The position numbers and the translations under genes were made by a program. The notes beneath the pieces are model-generated. The model was not told the DNA's origin. It made no database searches and was given only the letters and a program-made list of their open reading frames with translations. From NCBI GenBank assembly GCA_003456855.1, contig DMOO01000098.1:1-8165 (forward strand): a stretch of DNA of 8,165 nt, in the 5' to 3' direction. Shown in pieces: positions 5,953-8,165 of this stretch. Each line of letters starts with the position of its first letter. Position 1 is the first letter of the stretch. The DNA is from Sphaerochaeta sp. Lineage in GTDB: Bacteria > Spirochaetota > Spirochaetia > Sphaerochaetales > Sphaerochaetaceae.

Positions 5953-6862
5953 TATCAGAACAATTCTCATGGATGCCGCAGAGAAGAACTACGGAGTCAT
6001 CGCAACAAGCGCAATCAACATGGAGACTGCAAGAGGAATCGTTGCAGCAGCCACAGAGAAGAACGCCCCTATCATCTTCCTTCTTGGCCAGAACATGATG
6101 AGAACACATGCAAAGGCAGAGCTTATGATCCCTATGATCAAGAAGCTTGCCCAGTACACCCCGGTACCAATTGCCACCTGCCTCGACCACGGCAGCGATC
6201 CAGAGAGGATAATGTATGCCTTTAGAAACGGCTTCTCATCAATCATGTATGACGGTTCCCTCTACAGCATGGAAGAGAACATGAAGAAGACAAAGGAATA
6301 TGCAGACCTCTGCCACCAATTCGGGATGGGAATCGAGGGAGAGCTCGGACACGTCGGAATCGCAGCCCAGGGTGACAACCTGAACACTGACTGCTACACA
6401 AATCCTAAGGATGCAGCAGATTTCGCCAAGTTCACAGGCGTCGATTGTCTTGCTATAGCTGTAGGAACAGCCCATGGCGAATATCCAAAGGGATTGATCC
6501 CTCACATCAATTTTGACCGCATCAGGGAATGCAAGGCCTCAACAAACGGCATGCCTATCGCACTGCACGGAGGCTCTGGAGCAGGAGACAAGAACATCCT
6601 TGAGGCTGTGAAGGCCGGAATCAATAAAATCAACGTCGTGACTGACGTCTTCAATGCAAGCAGGGACTATCTGACAAAGACTCTGGCAGAGAACCCGAAG
6701 ATCGGTTACATAGATCTCATGAGTGGAATGGAGATGGCTGCAAAGCACTTCATCTCACACTGGATTGACCTTTCCGGTTCAGAGGGAAAGGCCGACAACT
6801 TCCGTCAGGCCAACAACATCTCCCTTTTGGCAAAGAAGGAGACGGTCGGCCTTTCGGAGTAA
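5942..6862 (+). CDS. Class II (Zn-dependent) aldolase, tagatose/fructose-bisphosphate type
   Basis: This 306-residue cytosolic TIM-barrel enzyme would reversibly split a ketose bisphosphate into dihydroxyacetone phosphate and an aldehyde (glyceraldehyde 3-phosphate for FBP or tagatose-BP). Catalytic-site motifs stand where KbaY/GatY have them: proton-donor Asp82 and Zn ligand His83 in CLDHGSD, Zn ligands His178 (AVGTAHGEY) and His209 (LHGGSG, 208-213), with MYDGS (102-106), EGELGHVG (132-139) and the phosphate-binding NVVTD (231-235). It is slightly longer than KbaY/GatY (about 285). The gene overlaps rpiR by 11 bp with its own GGGAG site, so they form one operon. Its place beside an RpiR regulator and importer suggests it cleaves a product of the imported compound. 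Fructose, tagatose or another ketose bisphosphate cannot be distinguished. It ends 5 bp from the convergent GH3 remnant with no terminator between. Confidence 0.92.
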   Translation: MYTDIRTILMDAAEKNYGVIATSAINMETARGIVAAATEKNAPIIFLLGQNMMRTHAKAELMIPMIKKLAQYTPVPIATCLDHGSDPERIMYAFRNGFSSIMYDGSLYSMEENMKKTKEYADLCHQFGMGIEGELGHVGIAAQGDNLNTDCYTNPKDAADFAKFTGVDCLAIAVGTAHGEYPKGLIPHINFDRIRECKASTNGMPIALHGGSGAGDKNILEAVKAGINKINVVTDVFNASRDYLTKTLAENPKIGYIDLMSGMEMAAKHFISHWIDLSGSEGKADNFRQANNISLLAKKETVGLSE

Positions 6863-6867
6863 TCGGA

Positions 6868-7236
6868 TCAGACCCTCATCGGTACTTCCGTGTTGGCTCT
6901 GATCATTCTAAGAATTCTTGTTGCGCTGCGCTCAAGGTCGCTTCTCTTGACCTTCCCGCTCTTCAGTCCGTTCAGTACTGCAACCTTCTGGTCATCTCTT
7001 CCAGGGCAGACAAGGTCCATCTGGTTTGCCTGGGCGATCTGGACGTTTCCTGTAAGTGGGCTTTCAGGCTCACCAGGTTTGCACTTCATGGAATCCCAGT
7101 CTGACATGACCATGTTCTTGAAGCCCCACTCGTTTCTCAGGACCTTGCCAAGCAGGTCATAGTTGTTGACCACATGAAGGCCGTTGACCATGTTGTAGGA
7201 GGCCATGACCGTCATAGGATTGGACTCCTTAGACAA
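6868..7236 (-). pseudogene. Glycoside hydrolase family 3 remnant (C-terminal part of catalytic barrel)
   Basis: About 120 codons on the minus strand encode the end of a GH3 (beta-glucosidase-type) TIM barrel: VMASYNMVNG (10-19), the VLRNEWGF turn (32-39), MVMSDW with the nucleophile Asp46, then QANQMDLVCPG and SATRILRMIRANTEV to the stop. GH3 enzymes are normally 600-950 residues, so most of the gene is missing. The sequence right of about 7230 on this strand is antisense to an AraC-family gene, and the frame has no ATG or ribosome site, only a TTG at 7236. The stop may be native: GH3 enzymes with permuted domain order end with the barrel in this way. No acid/base domain remains, so activity is very unlikely. 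It is best read as what a deletion, or an assembly join, left at about 7222-7245. Confidence 0.75.
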
Positions 7237-7522
7237 GAAGAGAAGCCTTGCAGATCTGAGCGAGCTGACTGATCTTGACGAGTCCTACCTCTGCCGCCTG
7301 TTCAAACGGGAATGCCACATGACAATCAATGAGTACATCCAGAACCAGAGGATAAACGAGGCAAAGTGGATGCTGGAGTCATCCGACAACTCGATCATAG
7401 ACATCTCACATCTTCTAGGCTTCAGTACACAGAGCTACTTCTGTTCTGTATTCAAGAAGATAGTCGGAATATCTCCTGCAAAATACAGGCTGAACCACGG
7501 CAACTACTACAAGACGAAATAG
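7205..7522 (+). CDS. AraC-family regulator remnant: DNA-binding domain only
   Basis: The frame encodes the complete AraC/XylS C-terminal DNA-binding domain. The first helix-turn-helix is RSLADLSELTDLDESYLCRL (about 13-32), followed by INEYIQNQRINEAKWML; the second is IIDISHLLGFSTQSYFCSVF (64-83), then the family-typical KKIVGISPAKYR. AraC-type regulators usually have 150-200 or more extra residues of sensor domain at the N-terminus; here none precede it. Residues 1 to about 11 are read antisense from GH3 codons, so ATG 7205 is probably not the original start, and AGGAGG lies only 2 nt before it. SoxS/MarA-sized regulators (about 107-127 residues) consist of this domain alone, so activity is not excluded, but truncation of a larger regulator once divergent from the GH3 gene is more likely. 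It ends 2 bp from the convergent UvrA-family stop. Confidence 0.72.
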   Translation: MTVIGLDSLDKKRSLADLSELTDLDESYLCRLFKRECHMTINEYIQNQRINEAKWMLESSDNSIIDISHLLGFSTQSYFCSVFKKIVGISPAKYRLNHGNYYKTK

Positions 7523-7524
7523 GC

Positions 7525-8165
7525 TCAGAGGAATCTTCCTGTAGCGCTCTTCTCACAGCTTTTGATGTCCTCTACAGAGCCTGATGCCACAATTTCTCCA
7601 CCTTCATCACCACCTCCGGGACCCATATCGATGATATGGTCCGCATTGTGGATGACATCCAGATCATGCTCGATGACCAGCACCGTGGCACCGTTGTCAA
7701 TCAAGGTCTGGAAGACGGAGAGCAAGGTCTCGACATCCAATGGATGAAGGCCGATTGTAGGTTCATCGAATACAAACACGGAGTCGCTCTGAAGCCTACC
7801 CATCTCACTTGCAAGCTTGAGTCTCTGGGCCTCTCCTCCGGAAAGGCTTGGAGTCTCCTCTCCCAAGGTCAGATAACCAAGGCCCAGCCTCTGCAGGACC
7901 TCAAGGCGCTGCTTGACCAGCTTCATGTCCTTGCAGGCCTCTATGGCGGTGTTTATGTCCATGTCCATCAGATCAGGCAAGGAGAATTCCTTTCCAGCCT
8001 TGTTTTTGATTCTGACAAGACCTGCATTCTTGGAATACCTAGAGCCTCTGCATTCAGGGCATGGGATGTCCACATCGGGCAGGAACTGGACATCAAGGCT
8101 GATTGAACCGGTTCCGTCACAGGTCGGGCACCTGAGGCTTCCTGTGTTGTAGGAGAAGTCGCCTG
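7525..8165 (-). CDS. UvrA-family excinuclease ATPase, C-terminal 212 residues (5' part outside window)
   Basis: The minus-strand frame is open from the window edge to TGA 7525-7527. It gives the end of the second ABC module of a UvrA-family protein: a C4 zinc finger (CPTC at 12-15, CPEC at 35-38 of the fragment) with FLPD between, signature LSGGEAQRLKLASE (107-120), Walker B VFVFDEPTIGLHP (129-141), switch His in VIEHDLDVI (163-171), IIDMGPGGGDEGGEIVASG (177-195) and TGRFL at the end. UvrA recognises DNA lesions for nucleotide excision repair with UvrB and UvrC. DEPTIGLHP and the short, FF-lacking stretch before LGLGYLTLG resemble UvrA paralogues (UvrA2-like, often about 830-850 residues) more than housekeeping UvrA, which usually reads DEPTTGLH. 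The missing N-terminal two-thirds would decide. Confidence 0.88.
   Translation of the reverse strand, partial: GDFSYNTGSLRCPTCDGTGSISLDVQFLPDVDIPCPECRGSRYSKNAGLVRIKNKAGKEFSLPDLMDMDINTAIEACKDMKLVKQRLEVLQRLGLGYLTLGEETPSLSGGEAQRLKLASEMGRLQSDSVFVFDEPTIGLHPLDVETLLSVFQTLIDNGATVLVIEHDLDVIHNADHIIDMGPGGGDEGGEIVASGSVEDIKSCEKSATGRFL

Noticed and set aside
1..8165. CRISPR arrays, insertion sequences, tRNA/rRNA genes or phage genes.
   Set aside because: I found no regularly spaced direct repeats, transposase-like frames, terminal inverted repeats or recognisable structural RNA genes on either strand.

Overview
The window looks like a gene-dense chromosomal segment from an anaerobic gut-type bacterium, most likely a spirochaete of the Sphaerochaetaceae/Treponema kind. 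That placement is an inference. It rests on the lipoprotein leader of the binding protein (lipobox LVAGC followed by a GASEA stretch, common in spirochaetal solute-binding proteins), on the [4Fe-4S]-type aldo/keto reductase, and on moderate GC. No rRNA or tRNA is present to confirm it.

Left part (1-780). The 5' two-fifths or so of an aldo/keto reductase gene runs off the left edge on the minus strand. Upstream of it is a compact unit on the same strand: a consensus-like promoter (TTGACA, 18-bp spacer, TATAGT), an 18-bp inverted repeat at the predicted start site, about 140 nt with no convincing gene, and a strong TTCG-loop intrinsic terminator. This is either a small RNA gene or an attenuated leader of the reductase. 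A second strong terminator (729-760) closes the operon to its right.

Centre (785-6862). A complete ABC importer lies on the minus strand in the order lipoprotein binding protein, fused two-domain permease, ATPase. It is built like FbpABC/AfuABC ferric-type importers. Divergent from it, on the plus strand, are an RpiR-family regulator with a phosphosugar-binding SIS domain and an overlapping class II (tagatose/fructose-bisphosphate type) aldolase. The 209-bp divergent control region holds two recognisable promoters and three copies of a TGAAAAAA...TTCA motif, a good candidate for the RpiR operator. Together this looks like a sugar-phosphate (or related phosphorylated compound) uptake and cleavage module, not an iron transporter: the regulator senses a sugar phosphate, the importer brings it in, and the aldolase feeds triose phosphates to glycolysis.

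Right part (6863-8165). A glycoside hydrolase family 3 remnant (minus) that has lost its N-terminal part abuts, head to head, an AraC-family remnant (plus) that has kept only its DNA-binding domain. This is what one deletion across a divergent GH3/AraC pair and its shared promoter would leave, or an assembly join. The AraC frame ends 2 bp from the convergent stop codon of a UvrA-family ATPase gene, whose 3' end (212 codons) fills the rest of the window. It looks more like a UvrA paralogue than housekeeping UvrA.
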